DNA of 64,000 nt from Altererythrobacter sp. (GCA_016793865.1 JAEULJ010000001.1:186001-250000); one strand, 5' to 3'. Shown: positions 44,629-53,731, counted from the first letter of the stretch. Translations and numbers: made by a program. The notes: generated by a model from the letters alone, not told the origin.

Positions 44629-44808
44629 GTCGTCAAACCTTTCGAAAACGGAATTGCCCCCGGCTGACGGGTGACAAAGATACTTTTCGAGAAACAGGAC
44701 TCTATCCGCGACTCGGAGCCTCTCGATAACAACCCGTTACAGTGCGATACAAAATCACGCAGCCCCCGCAAGAGGGCATGTGTCATCATGGGACAGAAAC
44801 TGGCGAGA

Positions 44809-45504
44809 TCATACCCGCCCGCCCTTCCACACCACCCGGCCGATCACCTCCACCTCCTCGCGCGGAAGCTCGATCGGGGCATAGGCATCGTTGGCGCTGA
44901 CCAGGGCGATCGTGCCCGGGGCGCTGGCCCGGACCTGCTTGACGTGGAGGGCTTCGCCGATGCGGACCACGAACACGCCTTCGCCCGATCGCTTGCCGCG
45001 ATCGACGAATATTTCGTCCCCGCTGTTCAGGACCGGGAACATGCTGTCGCCCTCAACCCTGATGGCGGAAAGATCGGCGCCTTCGAGGCCCGTCTCGCGC
45101 AGCCAGCGGCGGGTGAAGCGGATGAAATCGTGAGGAATCTCCTGCGCGCCGGTAGCGCCCGGCCCGGCCGAGGCATCGAGCGGGAGGCGCGGGATCGCGC
45201 GCCACTCGCCATCGCCGCCGCCCCACCCGGGCGCCCCGGACGCATCCACCGCGTCCCCGCCGCCGGCTCGAGTCGCGATCTCGGCGGCCGCGATCCCCAG
45301 GAATCCGGCGATCTTGCGCTGGTCCGGTTCGTCCAGGTGGCGCGGGCTGCCGCGGGTGACATATTGCTGGAGATAGGCGGGGTTGCGGCCGATCAGCCGC
45401 GAAAGCTGGGCGAGGCTGTGGCCTTGCGCCCGGGCCGCGTCCTGCAATCGCGCGCGCGCGGCGGTTTCGAGCGGCGGAGCCGAGGGGGAAATGATTTTCT
45501 CCAT
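44809..45504 (-). CDS. S24 family LexA/CI-like repressor with autopeptidase domain
   Basis: A 231-residue repressor. The N-terminal helix-turn-helix (about residues 29-50, SLAQLSRLIGRNPAYLQQYV) is followed by a Gly/Ala-rich linker and an S24 peptidase domain. The catalytic Ser154 (VEGDSMFPV) and Lys189 (ALHVKQVR) are both present, and a possible Ala-Gly cleavage pair sits at 113-114 (ASAGPG). It therefore could be cut by RecA-stimulated self-proteolysis, like LexA or phage CI. The ATG at 45504 is embedded in a palindromic operator. It diverges from two small genes it probably controls. No phage structural genes are nearby. Confidence 0.88.
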   Translation of the reverse strand: MEKIISPSAPPLETAARARLQDAARAQGHSLAQLSRLIGRNPAYLQQYVTRGSPRHLDEPDQRKIAGFLGIAAAEIATRAGGGDAVDASGAPGWGGGDGEWRAIPRLPLDASAGPGATGAQEIPHDFIRFTRRWLRETGLEGADLSAIRVEGDSMFPVLNSGDEIFVDRGKRSGEGVFVVRIGEALHVKQVRASAPGTIALVSANDAYAPIELPREEVEVIGRVVWKGGRV

Positions 45505-45547
45505 AGGAAATCCTATAGTCGTAGTATTTTTCCTAGACAAGTAGGAT
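45503..45547. promoter_or_regulatory. Operator and promoter of the S24 repressor: four TAGGA half-sites
   Basis: ATAGGA-AA-TCCTAT (45503-45516) is a perfect palindrome. A second pair, TCCTA and TAGGA (45531-45535 and 45542-45546), lies nearby. On the minus strand a TTGTCT -35 (45535-45540), a 17-base spacer and TATAGG -10 (45512-45517) fit a sigma-70-type promoter. One operator covers the -10 and the repressor ATG; the other covers the -35. The two direct TCCTA copies are 20 bases apart. Confidence 0.65.
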
Positions 45548-45619
45548 TTCGACTGGAACAAACAGGAAACACCGATTCGCCCCCCTGTCGCCAGCAACCC
45601 CTTCACGCCGAGGAGCAGC

Positions 45620-45850
45620 ATGTTGATCCGATCCGTCGAAACCTTCCTGCGCCGCCACGCCATGTCCCCCACCATGTTCGGCCGCGAAGCGGCACAGGAT
45701 GCCCGCCTCGTGGCCGACATGCGCAACGGCCGCGAACCCCGATCGCCGCTCGACCAGCGATTGCGCGGCTTCATGGAAGGCTTCGATTTCGCCCGCAGCC
45801 AGGCCGCCACCCCCGCCCAATCCCGCCAGGAGACACCCGATGCGCGTTGA
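45620..45850 (+). CDS. Small HTH-like unknown protein divergent from S24 repressor (76 aa)
   Basis: A 76-residue protein. The first 45 residues, around FLRRHAMSPTMFGREAAQ and DARLVADMRNGREPR, look like a short helix-turn-helix of a kind I have seen as an unnamed small protein in sphingomonads; the rest is polar. GAGGAG lies four bases before the ATG at 45620. Its stop lies inside the following gene (11-base overlap). It begins 115 bases from the repressor start and so probably shares its operators. Function unknown. Confidence 0.7.
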   Translation: MLIRSVETFLRRHAMSPTMFGREAAQDARLVADMRNGREPRSPLDQRLRGFMEGFDFARSQAATPAQSRQETPDAR

Positions 45851-46286
45851 TTTCCCATCTTCCATTCATCCCGGCGCCACCCGGTTTGCCGCCATGCCGC
45901 CAGCCGCATCCGGTCACGCCCCGCATCCCGCGGCCATCTCGCCGCCCTGCCGCCCTCGCCCCGCCCCGCCGCAGCGATCCTCCGGCGACCGGCTGCGCGA
46001 GGCGCTGATGGCGCTGGGCGAGTTCCGCGGGCAGGTGATCGCCCATACCGAGCGCGCCTGGGCCAGCATCACCTTCACCGGCGCGCGCCACACGCTGGCG
46101 CTGGTGTTCACCGGGGACGAGGCGGTCGAGGCGGGAGAACGCTTCATCGCCGCCCTGCCCGATCACGAATTCGCGATACCCGGCCAGCTGGTCGCCGACG
46201 CCGCGATCGCCGAGGCCGAGCACCGTGCCCTGCCCACCCCGCGGCTGGCGGTGCAATGCGAGCTTCTGCTGCTGGAGGAGGGGTGA
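45840..46286 (+). CDS. Unknown 148-residue protein in S24 repressor module
   Basis: The first 45 residues are Pro/Ala/His-rich and probably flexible. The rest forms a compact alpha/beta domain: DRLREALMALGEFRGQVIAHTERAW leads to ASITFTGARHTLALVFTG, then EAVEAGERFIAALPDHEFAIPGQL, and closing strands LAVQCELLLLEEG. No catalytic motif is visible and I do not know a name for it. AGGAG lies eight bases before the ATG. It overlaps the preceding 76-residue gene, so the two are co-translated. Confidence 0.75.
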   Translation: MRVDFPSSIHPGATRFAAMPPAASGHAPHPAAISPPCRPRPAPPQRSSGDRLREALMALGEFRGQVIAHTERAWASITFTGARHTLALVFTGDEAVEAGERFIAALPDHEFAIPGQLVADAAIAEAEHRALPTPRLAVQCELLLLEEG

Positions 46287-46339
46287 GGCCGATGGCGCCT
46301 CGGATACGGCGCGGGTCCGGCGACTATGCCGGCGTCCGC

Positions 46340-47776
46340 CTACCTCCGCCGCACCACCAGGTTACGGATCTCGGTCATGTCTTCCATCGCGAAGCGCACG
46401 CCTTCGCGGCCGAGGCCGGAATCCTTGACCCCGCCATAGGGCATGTTGTCCACGCGGAAGCTGGGCACTTCGTTGATGAGCACCCCGCCCACCTCCAGCC
46501 CGTCCCATGCGTCCAGCACCTGGAAGATGTCGCGGGTGAAGATGCCGGTCTGGAGGCCGAACTTGCTGTCGTTGACCTCCGCCAGCGCATCCTCGAACGT
46601 CGCGAAGCGCGACAGGATCGCGACCGGGCCGAAGGCTTCCTCGCGGTAGAGCTTGGCGGAGCGGTCCACATCCTCCAGCAGCGTCGCCTGCAGCATCGCG
46701 CCGTCCCGCTTGCCGCCGGTCAGCAGCCTGGCCCCGCCCGCCACCGCCTCCTCGATCCAGTTGTCGAGCCGCTGCGCCTCGCTGGTATCGATCATCGGGC
46801 CGATGAAGGTCTTGCGGTCCTTGGGATCGCCCGCCACCAGCGCCTTGACGCGCTTGACCAGCAGCGCCTTGAAAGCATCGTAAACCGCCTCGTGGACGAT
46901 GATCCGCTGCACGCTGATGCAGCTCTGCCCGCTCTGGTAGAAGGCGCCGAAGACCACGCGGTCGGCGGCGTCTTCCAGGTCGGCATCCCGATCCACGACC
47001 ACCGCGGCATTGCCGCCCAGCTCCAGCACCACCTTCTTCTTGCCGGCCCGCGCCTTGAGATCCCAACCCACCACGGGCGAGCCGGTGAAGCTGAGCAGCT
47101 TGAACCGTTCGTCTACGGTGAACTGCTCCGCCCCGTCGCGGCTGGCGGGCAGGATGCTGAAGGCGCCCTCAGGCAGAACCTCGCATTCGGACAGCACCTC
47201 GCCGATGATGAGCGCGCCCAGCGGGGTGCGGCTGGCCGGCTTCATCACGAAGGGGCAGCCGACGGCGATCGCCGGGGCGATCTTGTGCGCGGCGAGATTG
47301 AGCGGGAAGTTGAACGGGCTGATGAAGCTGCACGGGCCGATCGGCACGCGGCGCCACATCCCCATATAGCCGCGCGCCCGCTCCGAGATGTCGAGCGGCT
47401 GGACCTCGCCGGTCATCCGCACGCTTTCCTCCGCGGCGATGCGGAAGGTGTCGATCAGCCGGGTGACCTCGCCCTCGGCATCCTTGATCGGCTTGCCCGC
47501 CTCCACGCAGAGCGCGAAGGCCAGCTCGTCGAAGCGCGCCTTGAAACGGTCCACGCAATGCTGGAGCGCGCCCTGCCGTTCATAGGCCGACAGCCGCGCC
47601 ATCGGCTCGGCGGCGCGCACCGCCCCGGCAATCGCCTCGTCGATGATCGCGGGCGTGGCCAGCGCGGTGCTGAAGGCGGTCTCGCCCGTGAACTTGTCCG
47701 TCACCGCCAGATCGGCGTTGGGCTGGACGGCGCGGTTGTTGAGATAGAGCGGATAGCGGGTCTTGAGCCTGGTCAT
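46340..47776 (-). CDS. NAD(P)-dependent aldehyde dehydrogenase
   Basis: A 478-residue ALDH. The catalytic Cys is in QSGQSCISVQRI and the general base Glu in VLELGGNAAV; the cofactor segment reads PFNFPLNLAAHKIAPAI. The best sub-family match by eye is the lactaldehyde/GapN-like/phosphonoacetaldehyde group (short ALDHs with QSCISVQRI). Substrate is not assigned. It follows the 2-hydroxyacid dehydrogenase gene by 15 bases, so an aldehyde/hydroxyacid conversion pair is possible. Confidence 0.88.
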   Translation of the reverse strand: MTRLKTRYPLYLNNRAVQPNADLAVTDKFTGETAFSTALATPAIIDEAIAGAVRAAEPMARLSAYERQGALQHCVDRFKARFDELAFALCVEAGKPIKDAEGEVTRLIDTFRIAAEESVRMTGEVQPLDISERARGYMGMWRRVPIGPCSFISPFNFPLNLAAHKIAPAIAVGCPFVMKPASRTPLGALIIGEVLSECEVLPEGAFSILPASRDGAEQFTVDERFKLLSFTGSPVVGWDLKARAGKKKVVLELGGNAAVVVDRDADLEDAADRVVFGAFYQSGQSCISVQRIIVHEAVYDAFKALLVKRVKALVAGDPKDRKTFIGPMIDTSEAQRLDNWIEEAVAGGARLLTGGKRDGAMLQATLLEDVDRSAKLYREEAFGPVAILSRFATFEDALAEVNDSKFGLQTGIFTRDIFQVLDAWDGLEVGGVLINEVPSFRVDNMPYGGVKDSGLGREGVRFAMEDMTEIRNLVVRRR

Positions 47777-47791
47777 GGCGAAGCGGGCCTC

Positions 47792-48730
47792 TCAATAGCC
47801 GAGCGTCAGGTCGAGCCGGGGCGTGACGGGTTCGCCCGCGCGCCAGCGGGCGAGATTGGCGATGAAGCGGTCGGCGCTGCGCTGGAACATCCGGGTCTGC
47901 GCCCGGCCGGACAGATGCATTGTGACCTGCGCGCCCGGCGCGTCCCACAGCGGATGATCGGCGGGCAGCGGCTCGGGCGTGGTGACGTCGAGCAGCGCGC
48001 CCTCGATGCGCCTCTCGCGCAGCGCCGCGACCAGCGCATCCTGATCGACCACCTCGCCGCGGGCGACGTTCACCAGCACCGCGCTCGGCTTCATCGTCGC
48101 CAGTTCCTCCGCGCCGACGAGATGGCGGGTCTCCGGGGTGGATGGGACCGCCAGCACGATCCAGTCGAAGCCGCCGAGCTGCGCGCGCCACGCATCGGGG
48201 CCGAGCGAGCCGGCATCGGGAGAGCGCCGGACCGGCACCACCTCCATCCCGAAGGCCTCCAGCCGGGTCTTCACCAGCGCGCCGATCGCCCCCAGGCCGA
48301 GCAGCAGCACCCTCTCGCCGCACAGCTCGCGCTTGCCGGGGCTGTCCATCAGCCATTCGTGCCGGTCCTGCGCGCGCACCACCTCGCGGTAGCCCTTGGC
48401 GTGGGTCAGCATCAGCATGACGGCATATTCGGCGATGGTGATGGCGTTGATCCCCGCGCCATTGGTGACCACCGTGCCGCGGTGGGCCAGCAGGTCGAGC
48501 GGCAGGAAATCGAGGCCCGCATAGATCGAATTGAGCCATTTGAGATTGGTGGCGGCGGTGACGACTTCGGCCATCGCATCGGGCTGGGTGAAATCGAACC
48601 AGCCGATCTCGGCGGTGGGCGCGAGCGCGAGCGCCTCCTCCTTCGACATGAACCAGCGCGGCTCCACCCATTCGGGCAGGCGCGGCTCCACCAGCGGGCG
48701 GATCAGGCCGGAGAGGATGGCGGTGGTCAT
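47792..48730 (-). CDS. D-isomer-specific 2-hydroxyacid dehydrogenase
   Basis: A 312-residue enzyme with a Rossmann motif GLGAIGALVKTRLEAFGMEV, catalytic Arg in LVNVARGEVVDQDAL, Glu near LLDVTTPEPLPADHPLW, and a His in TMHLSGRAQ. The usual catalytic triad is thus present. It begins with an ATGA overlap at the end of cysS. Substrate cannot be told; glyoxylate/hydroxypyruvate reduction is common in this branch. Confidence 0.88.
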   Translation of the reverse strand: MTTAILSGLIRPLVEPRLPEWVEPRWFMSKEEALALAPTAEIGWFDFTQPDAMAEVVTAATNLKWLNSIYAGLDFLPLDLLAHRGTVVTNGAGINAITIAEYAVMLMLTHAKGYREVVRAQDRHEWLMDSPGKRELCGERVLLLGLGAIGALVKTRLEAFGMEVVPVRRSPDAGSLGPDAWRAQLGGFDWIVLAVPSTPETRHLVGAEELATMKPSAVLVNVARGEVVDQDALVAALRERRIEGALLDVTTPEPLPADHPLWDAPGAQVTMHLSGRAQTRMFQRSADRFIANLARWRAGEPVTPRLDLTLGY

Positions 48731-50205
48731 CCCAGCCGCCACTCCCAGCCCAGCGGATCGCCGTCCATCACCTCCACGCCCTGCGCCGTGAGCTCGTCGC
48801 GGATGGCGTCGGAGGTGGCGAAGTCCTTCGCGGCGCGGGCTTCCCTGCGGCGGGTGAGCGCGGCTTCGATTTCGGCTTCGGTGATGGTCGCGGATTTGGG
48901 GCGGATGCGGAGGTCGGCGCGGCGAACGCTGAGCAAACCCAACCCGAGCACTTTGTCCATCTCGCTCACAGCATCGAAAATGGCAGCAATGGGAGCGCTG
49001 CCGAAGCCGATCACATCTTCTACTGCGGTCAATGCTCTCGGGGTATTCAGATCGTCATAGATCGCAGGTTCGAACTGCTGCAGGATCATCAAAGTTAGTT
49101 GATCAGCGGTCTCGCTACCTGCTCTCACAACACCTCGCTCAGAAGCTTCTCGTAGCTTCTCGGCGTTGCCAATCAACCGCTTCAACCGCGTGAGCGCCGC
49201 CCCCAAGCCCTCCCACGAGAACTCCAGCTCGCTGCGGTAATGCGCCTGGAGGCACAGCATCCGGTAGGCGAGCGGGTGGTAGCCCTTGTCGATGAGGAGC
49301 TGGAGGCGGAGAAACTCGCCGCTCGACTTGCTCATCTTGCCGCTGCGCTCGACGAGGAAGTTGTTGTGCATCCAGATGTTCGCGCCGCTTGCGTCCGAGT
49401 GACAATGCGCCTGGTTCTGGGCGATCTCGTTGGGGTGGTGGATTTCGCGGTGGTCGATGCCGCCGGTGTGGATGTCGAAGGGGAAGCCGAGCACCGCGCC
49501 GCTCATCACGCTGCATTCCAGGTGCCAGCCGGGCGCGCCGCGGCCCCAGGGACTGTCCCATTCCATCTGCCGCGTCTCGCCCGGCGGGGTCTTGCGCCAG
49601 ATCGCGAAATCGGCGGCGTTGCGCTTGCCGTCCACCGGATCGATCCGACTCTCGCCCTCGTCGGTCCTGGCGCGGGCGAGCCGCCCGTAATCGGCGACGG
49701 TCGAGACGTCGAAATAAAGCCCGCTCTCCAGCTCGTAGCAGTGCTTGCCAGCGATCCTTTCCGCGAAGGCGATCATCTGCGGCACATAGTCCGTGGCGAC
49801 GGTCCACTGGCTGGGCTGGCGGATGTTGAGCGCCTCGATGTCCGCCCAATAGGCCTCGGTATAATGGCGCGCGATGTCCCAGATGCTGGTCCTTTCGCCT
49901 TTCTGGGCCTTCTCCGCCGCGGCCTTCTCCAGCTTGTCCTCGCCCGCGTCGGCATCGTCGGTCAGATGGCCGACATCGGTGATGTTGATGACATGGGTGA
50001 GCTGGTATCCCTTCCAGCTCAGCACCCGCCCAAGCACATCGGCGAAGACATAGGCGCGCATATTGCCGATATGCGGGTAGTTATAGACCGTCGGCCCGCA
50101 GGTGTAGACGCGCGCCTCCCCGGGATGGACCGGCGTGAAGGTTTCGAGCTGGCGGGTGAGCGAGTTGAAGAGACGCAGTTCGTTCTTGGGGGGTGTGTCG
50201 GTCAT
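48727..50205 (-). CDS. cysS: Cysteinyl-tRNA synthetase
   Basis: The class I enzyme has 492 residues. HIGH is HIGN (YNYPHIGNMRAY), KMSKS is intact in RSGKMSKSSGEF, and zinc ligands include the Cys in YTCGPTVY, CSVMSG and HHPNEIAQ. The DALR/anticodon part near residues 340-430 is encoded by codons unusual for this genome (CTA, CGA, AGA, GCT, GTT, TTG), unlike the rest of the gene. The reading frame is intact. The 2-hydroxyacid dehydrogenase gene overlaps its stop. Confidence 0.96.
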   Translation of the reverse strand: MTDTPPKNELRLFNSLTRQLETFTPVHPGEARVYTCGPTVYNYPHIGNMRAYVFADVLGRVLSWKGYQLTHVINITDVGHLTDDADAGEDKLEKAAAEKAQKGERTSIWDIARHYTEAYWADIEALNIRQPSQWTVATDYVPQMIAFAERIAGKHCYELESGLYFDVSTVADYGRLARARTDEGESRIDPVDGKRNAADFAIWRKTPPGETRQMEWDSPWGRGAPGWHLECSVMSGAVLGFPFDIHTGGIDHREIHHPNEIAQNQAHCHSDASGANIWMHNNFLVERSGKMSKSSGEFLRLQLLIDKGYHPLAYRMLCLQAHYRSELEFSWEGLGAALTRLKRLIGNAEKLREASERGVVRAGSETADQLTLMILQQFEPAIYDDLNTPRALTAVEDVIGFGSAPIAAIFDAVSEMDKVLGLGLLSVRRADLRIRPKSATITEAEIEAALTRRREARAAKDFATSDAIRDELTAQGVEVMDGDPLGWEWRLG

Positions 50206-50233
50206 GCCCCCCGGCGCATAGGTCGCGTCGGGG

Positions 50234-50908
50234 TTACTGCCAACCCTCCCAGCACACCGTCTCGGCCAGCGGCGCGCGCGCGACCGGGAAGGCGTTCACC
50301 GCCGCCTCCGCGTCGCGATACCCGATGGCGAGACCGCAGAAGAAGATATGGTCCTCGGGAATCGCCACCACCTCGCGGATCTGCGGCGCATAGACCGCCC
50401 ATGCTTCCTGAGGGCAGGAATCCAGCCCCTCCTCGCGCAGCAGCAGCATGATCGTCTGCATCCACATTCCGATGTCCGCCCACTGCGGCGGCCCCATGTA
50501 TTTCGGCGTGTGGACCAGCATCAGCACCGGCGCGCCGAAGGCCTGGAAATTGCGCGCGAACCACGCCAGCCGCGCCGCCTTGTCCTCGCGCGGAAGCGCC
50601 AGCGCGCCATACATATCCTCGCCCACCCGGCGCCGCCGCGCTTCGTAAGCGCCATCGAGTTCGGGCGGATAGACGTGATACTCGGGCGCGAAGGCCTCGC
50701 GCCCGCGCGGCAGATCCTGCGCGACGCGGGCGATGAGGCGGGCGAGAGGCTCGCCGGTGAGCATGATGCCATGCCAGGGCTGGGTGTTGCCGCCCGAGGG
50801 GGCCCGCCGCGCCTTCTCGAACACCCGTTCGAGCACCGCGCGATCGACCCCCCGATCGGTGAAGGCGCGGATGGAGCGGCGCGACGCCACCGCTTCCGAC
50901 ACCATCAT
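50234..50908 (-). CDS. Nitroreductase family FMN protein
   Basis: A 224-residue flavoprotein. The FMN-phosphate segment is VASRRSIRAFTDRGVD, then ARRAPSGGNTQPWHGI; the second half has GMWMQTIMLLLREEGLDSCPQEAWAVY and GLAIGYRDAEAAVN, as in NfnB/DrgA-like members. The ATG at 50908 overlaps the upstream stop as ATGA; 50920 is an in-frame alternative. Natural substrates are unknown. Confidence 0.88.
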   Translation of the reverse strand: MMVSEAVASRRSIRAFTDRGVDRAVLERVFEKARRAPSGGNTQPWHGIMLTGEPLARLIARVAQDLPRGREAFAPEYHVYPPELDGAYEARRRRVGEDMYGALALPREDKAARLAWFARNFQAFGAPVLMLVHTPKYMGPPQWADIGMWMQTIMLLLREEGLDSCPQEAWAVYAPQIREVVAIPEDHIFFCGLAIGYRDAEAAVNAFPVARAPLAETVCWEGWQ

Positions 50909-51252
50909 CGGCCCAGCCATCTCGCCAGATACCAGCCCGCCCATGCCAGCGCCGCCGCCGGCAGGCTCAATATGCCCAGCAGGAAGATCCCCAGCACGAT
51001 CAGCGACCCGCTGCCGGAAAACAGCATCATCACCGGAAGCATGGCGAATGTGACCGCGACCCCGCCGACCCAGGGCGAGGATGATGCAAGGCCCCCGAGA
51101 ATCGCGGCGCAGGCGAGCGAAAGCGCGTAGGCGACCCCGAACAGCGAATGATCCCACGGTTCGCGGGCCCCGGTGAGCAGATTGAACCCCGCCCACAGCA
51201 CGATCCCGACCGCGCCACCCGCGGCGGCCAATGGAACATTGCCCAGCTTCAC
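50905..51252 (-). CDS. Small four-helix membrane protein (115 aa)
   Basis: A 115-residue hydrophobic protein with about four membrane helices ([65 protein letters not shown]). GTG start overlaps the cobT stop (GTGA) and its own stop overlaps the nitroreductase start. No motif is recognised. The tight coupling suggests expression with cobT and the nitroreductase, though no joint function is evident. Confidence 0.72.
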   Translation of the reverse strand: MKLGNVPLAAAGGAVGIVLWAGFNLLTGAREPWDHSLFGVAYALSLACAAILGGLASSSPWVGGVAVTFAMLPVMMLFSGSGSLIVLGIFLLGILSLPAAALAWAGWYLARWLGR

Positions 51253-53072
51253 CGCTCCACCTCGAACAAGCTCGCCAGCTGCTCGATCATGGTGCCGCCC
51301 AACTGCTCGACATCCATGATCGTGACCGACTTCTTGTAGTAGCGGGTAACATCATGCCCGATGCCGATTGCGCTGAGCTGGACGGGCGATTGCTTCTCGA
51401 TCCAGTCGATCACCTTGCGCAGATGGGTTTCCAGATAGCCCGCCTGGTTGACCGAGAGCGTGCTGTCATCGACCGGCGCGCCGTCGGAAATGACCATCAG
51501 GATGCGGCGGTCCTCGGCGCGGCGCAGCAGGCGATCGTGCGCCCACAGCAGCGCCTCGCCGTCGATATTCTCCTTGAGCAGCCCCTCGCGCATCATCAGG
51601 CCCAGGTTGCGGCGCGCGCGGCGCCACGGCTCGTCCGCCTGCTTGTAGATGATGTGGCGCAGATCGTTGAGGCGCCCCGGATTGGCCGGGCGCCCGTCTG
51701 CCAGCCACACCTCGCGGCTCTGCCCGCCCTTCCATGCGCGGGTGGTGAAGCCGAGTATCTCGGTCTTCACCCCGCACCGCTCGAGCGTGCGCGCCAGGAT
51801 GTCGGCGCTGATGGCCGCGATGCTGATCGGGCGCCCCCGCATACTGCCCGAATTGTCGATCAGCAGCGTGACCACGGTATCCTTGAAGTCGGTCTCGCGC
51901 TCGATCTTGTAGCTCAGCGAATGGCCGGGGCTGACCACCACGCGAGCCAGCCGAGCGGCATCGAGCAGCCCTTCTTCCTGGTCGAAGTCCCAGCTCCGGT
52001 TCTGCTGCGCCATCAGCCGGCGCTGGAGGCGGTTGGCGAGGCGGGTGACGAGGCCCTGCAATCCCGCGAGCTGGCTGTCGAGATAGGCGCGCAGCCGCTC
52101 CAGCTCGTCGGGGTCGCACAGCTCGCCCGCCTCGACAACCTCGTCGAACTTGCCGGTATAGGACTTGTAATCGAAGCCTTCGGGGATTTCGGTCCAGGGG
52201 CGATTGGGCCGGACGGGCATCATCCCTTCTTCGGCATCTTCCGAGGGATCGGCGCTCTCGATCTCCTCGCCTCCTTCCATCTCCTGGCCTTCGGTGTCGC
52301 CGTCGCTGTCGTCATCGGTGTGCTCGGCGGCCATCTCGGCGGACTGCGGTTCGGCGGCGCCCTCGGCCTCGCTCCCCCCGGCATCGTCCTGCCGGTGATC
52401 GCCGTCGTCCTCGTCGCCATCGTCGCCCGATTGATCGGCGGGTTCGGGACGGGTGAGGTCGAGGTGGCGCAGCAGGTCGAGGCTGAGCGCCTGGAAGGCC
52501 TGCTGATCGTCCAGCCGGTGCGCAAGGGCGGCGATGTCCCCGCCCGCCTTGCCGTCGATCCAGCCGCGCACCAGATCGACCCCCGCGCGGGCTCGTTCGG
52601 GCACGGCCTGCCCCGTCAGCGCTTCGCGCAGGATCAGCGCGAGCGCGGTCGGCAGCGGCACATCGTCGACGCTCTGCGCCCGCACGATCGGATCGGTGGC
52701 CGTCCGCTGCTCCACCGCGGCCGCGAGATTGGCGCGTACGCCGCCCATCGCCTCCGCTCCCAGCGCCTCGAAGCGTGCCTGCTCGATGGCATCGTAGCAG
52801 GCTCGCGCAATCGGCTCGGGCGGGGCATGGCGCGCGTGCAGCGCCTCGCTGTGGTGGCGCAACCGCAGGGCGAAGCTGTCGGCGAAGCCGCGTGCCTCTC
52901 GCGCCTGCTGTTCGGGGAGCGCGCGGCCGGGCAGCGGCACGCGGAAATTGCGCCCGCTCTGCGCCGGGGTGTCGGCGGTCCAGGCCACCTCCACCTCCGC
53001 CTCGTGCGCCAGCGCGCGCGAGGCGCCGGTCAGCGCCTGGCGGAAGCGGTCGAGAGGCGTCTGCTCGGTCAC
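51249..53072 (-). CDS. cobT: CobT, aerobic cobaltochelatase VWA-domain subunit
   Basis: CobT joins CobS and CobN to insert cobalt in aerobic cobalamin synthesis. The 607-residue protein has an N-terminal helical region, a highly acidic middle (about residues 215-290, many DD/EE) and a C-terminal VWA domain with the MIDAS motif DNSGSM, followed by [12 protein letters not shown]. The GTG start overlaps the fsa stop as GTGA. CobS, which usually lies next to cobT, is not in the window. Confidence 0.92.
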   Translation of the reverse strand: MTEQTPLDRFRQALTGASRALAHEAEVEVAWTADTPAQSGRNFRVPLPGRALPEQQAREARGFADSFALRLRHHSEALHARHAPPEPIARACYDAIEQARFEALGAEAMGGVRANLAAAVEQRTATDPIVRAQSVDDVPLPTALALILREALTGQAVPERARAGVDLVRGWIDGKAGGDIAALAHRLDDQQAFQALSLDLLRHLDLTRPEPADQSGDDGDEDDGDHRQDDAGGSEAEGAAEPQSAEMAAEHTDDDSDGDTEGQEMEGGEEIESADPSEDAEEGMMPVRPNRPWTEIPEGFDYKSYTGKFDEVVEAGELCDPDELERLRAYLDSQLAGLQGLVTRLANRLQRRLMAQQNRSWDFDQEEGLLDAARLARVVVSPGHSLSYKIERETDFKDTVVTLLIDNSGSMRGRPISIAAISADILARTLERCGVKTEILGFTTRAWKGGQSREVWLADGRPANPGRLNDLRHIIYKQADEPWRRARRNLGLMMREGLLKENIDGEALLWAHDRLLRRAEDRRILMVISDGAPVDDSTLSVNQAGYLETHLRKVIDWIEKQSPVQLSAIGIGHDVTRYYKKSVTIMDVEQLGGTMIEQLASLFEVER

Positions 53073-53731
53073 TCGCCGACGGGAATGGTCTGCCCGGTCT
53101 TGGCCCAGTCCGCCGTGAAGGCCTCGATGCCCTTGTCGGTCAGGACATGATTGGCCAGGCTCTTGATGACGGCCGGGGGCGCGGTCATCACGTCCGCGCC
53201 GATCTTCGCGCATTCGAGCACATGGATCGAATGGCGGATGCTGGCAGCGAGGATTTCGGTCTCGAACGCATAATTGTCGTAGATCAGGCGGATGTCGCGG
53301 ACGAGGTCGAGCCCGTCGAAGCCATTGTCGTCATGCCGGCCGAGGAAGGGCGAGACGAAGGTTGCGCCGGCCTTGGCCGCCAGCAGTGCCTGGTTGGCCG
53401 AGAAGCACAGCGTGACATTGACCATCGTGCCTTCGCCCGTGAGCGCGCGGCACGTCTTCAGCCCCTCGATCGTCAGCGGCACCTTGATGCACACATTGTC
53501 GGCGATCTTCCGCAGCGTCTCCGCCTCGCGCATCATGCCGGCATGGTCGAGCGCAACGACCTCGGCGCTCACCGGCCCGTCGACCAGCGCACAGATCTCC
53601 TTCGTCACCTCGATGAAGTCGCGCCCGGCCTTGTGGATCAGGGTGGGGTTGGTGGTCACCCCATCGATCAGCCCGGCTTCCGCCAGTTCGCGGATGGCTG
53701 CGGTGTCGGCGGTGTCGGCGAAGAACTTCAT
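53069..53731 (-). CDS. fsa: Fructose-6-phosphate aldolase / short transaldolase
   Basis: A 220-residue TIM-barrel enzyme of the short transaldolase branch. [16 protein letters not shown] opens it; the Schiff-base lysine lies in VCIKVPLT and the phosphate site in [14 protein letters not shown]. Both aldolase and true transaldolase activities exist in this family, so the exact reaction is open. It heads the fsa-cobT-membrane protein-nitroreductase chain and is followed by priA on the opposite strand after a PEPxxWA gene. Confidence 0.92.
   Translation of the reverse strand: MKFFADTADTAAIRELAEAGLIDGVTTNPTLIHKAGRDFIEVTKEICALVDGPVSAEVVALDHAGMMREAETLRKIADNVCIKVPLTIEGLKTCRALTGEGTMVNVTLCFSANQALLAAKAGATFVSPFLGRHDDNGFDGLDLVRDIRLIYDNYAFETEILAASIRHSIHVLECAKIGADVMTAPPAVIKSLANHVLTDKGIEAFTADWAKTGQTIPVGE

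Noticed and set aside
44688..44735. TCGAGA and TCTCGA inverted pair upstream of a PEPxxWA gene
   Set aside because: The arms are six bases and about 35 bases apart; this is expected by chance in a window of this size.
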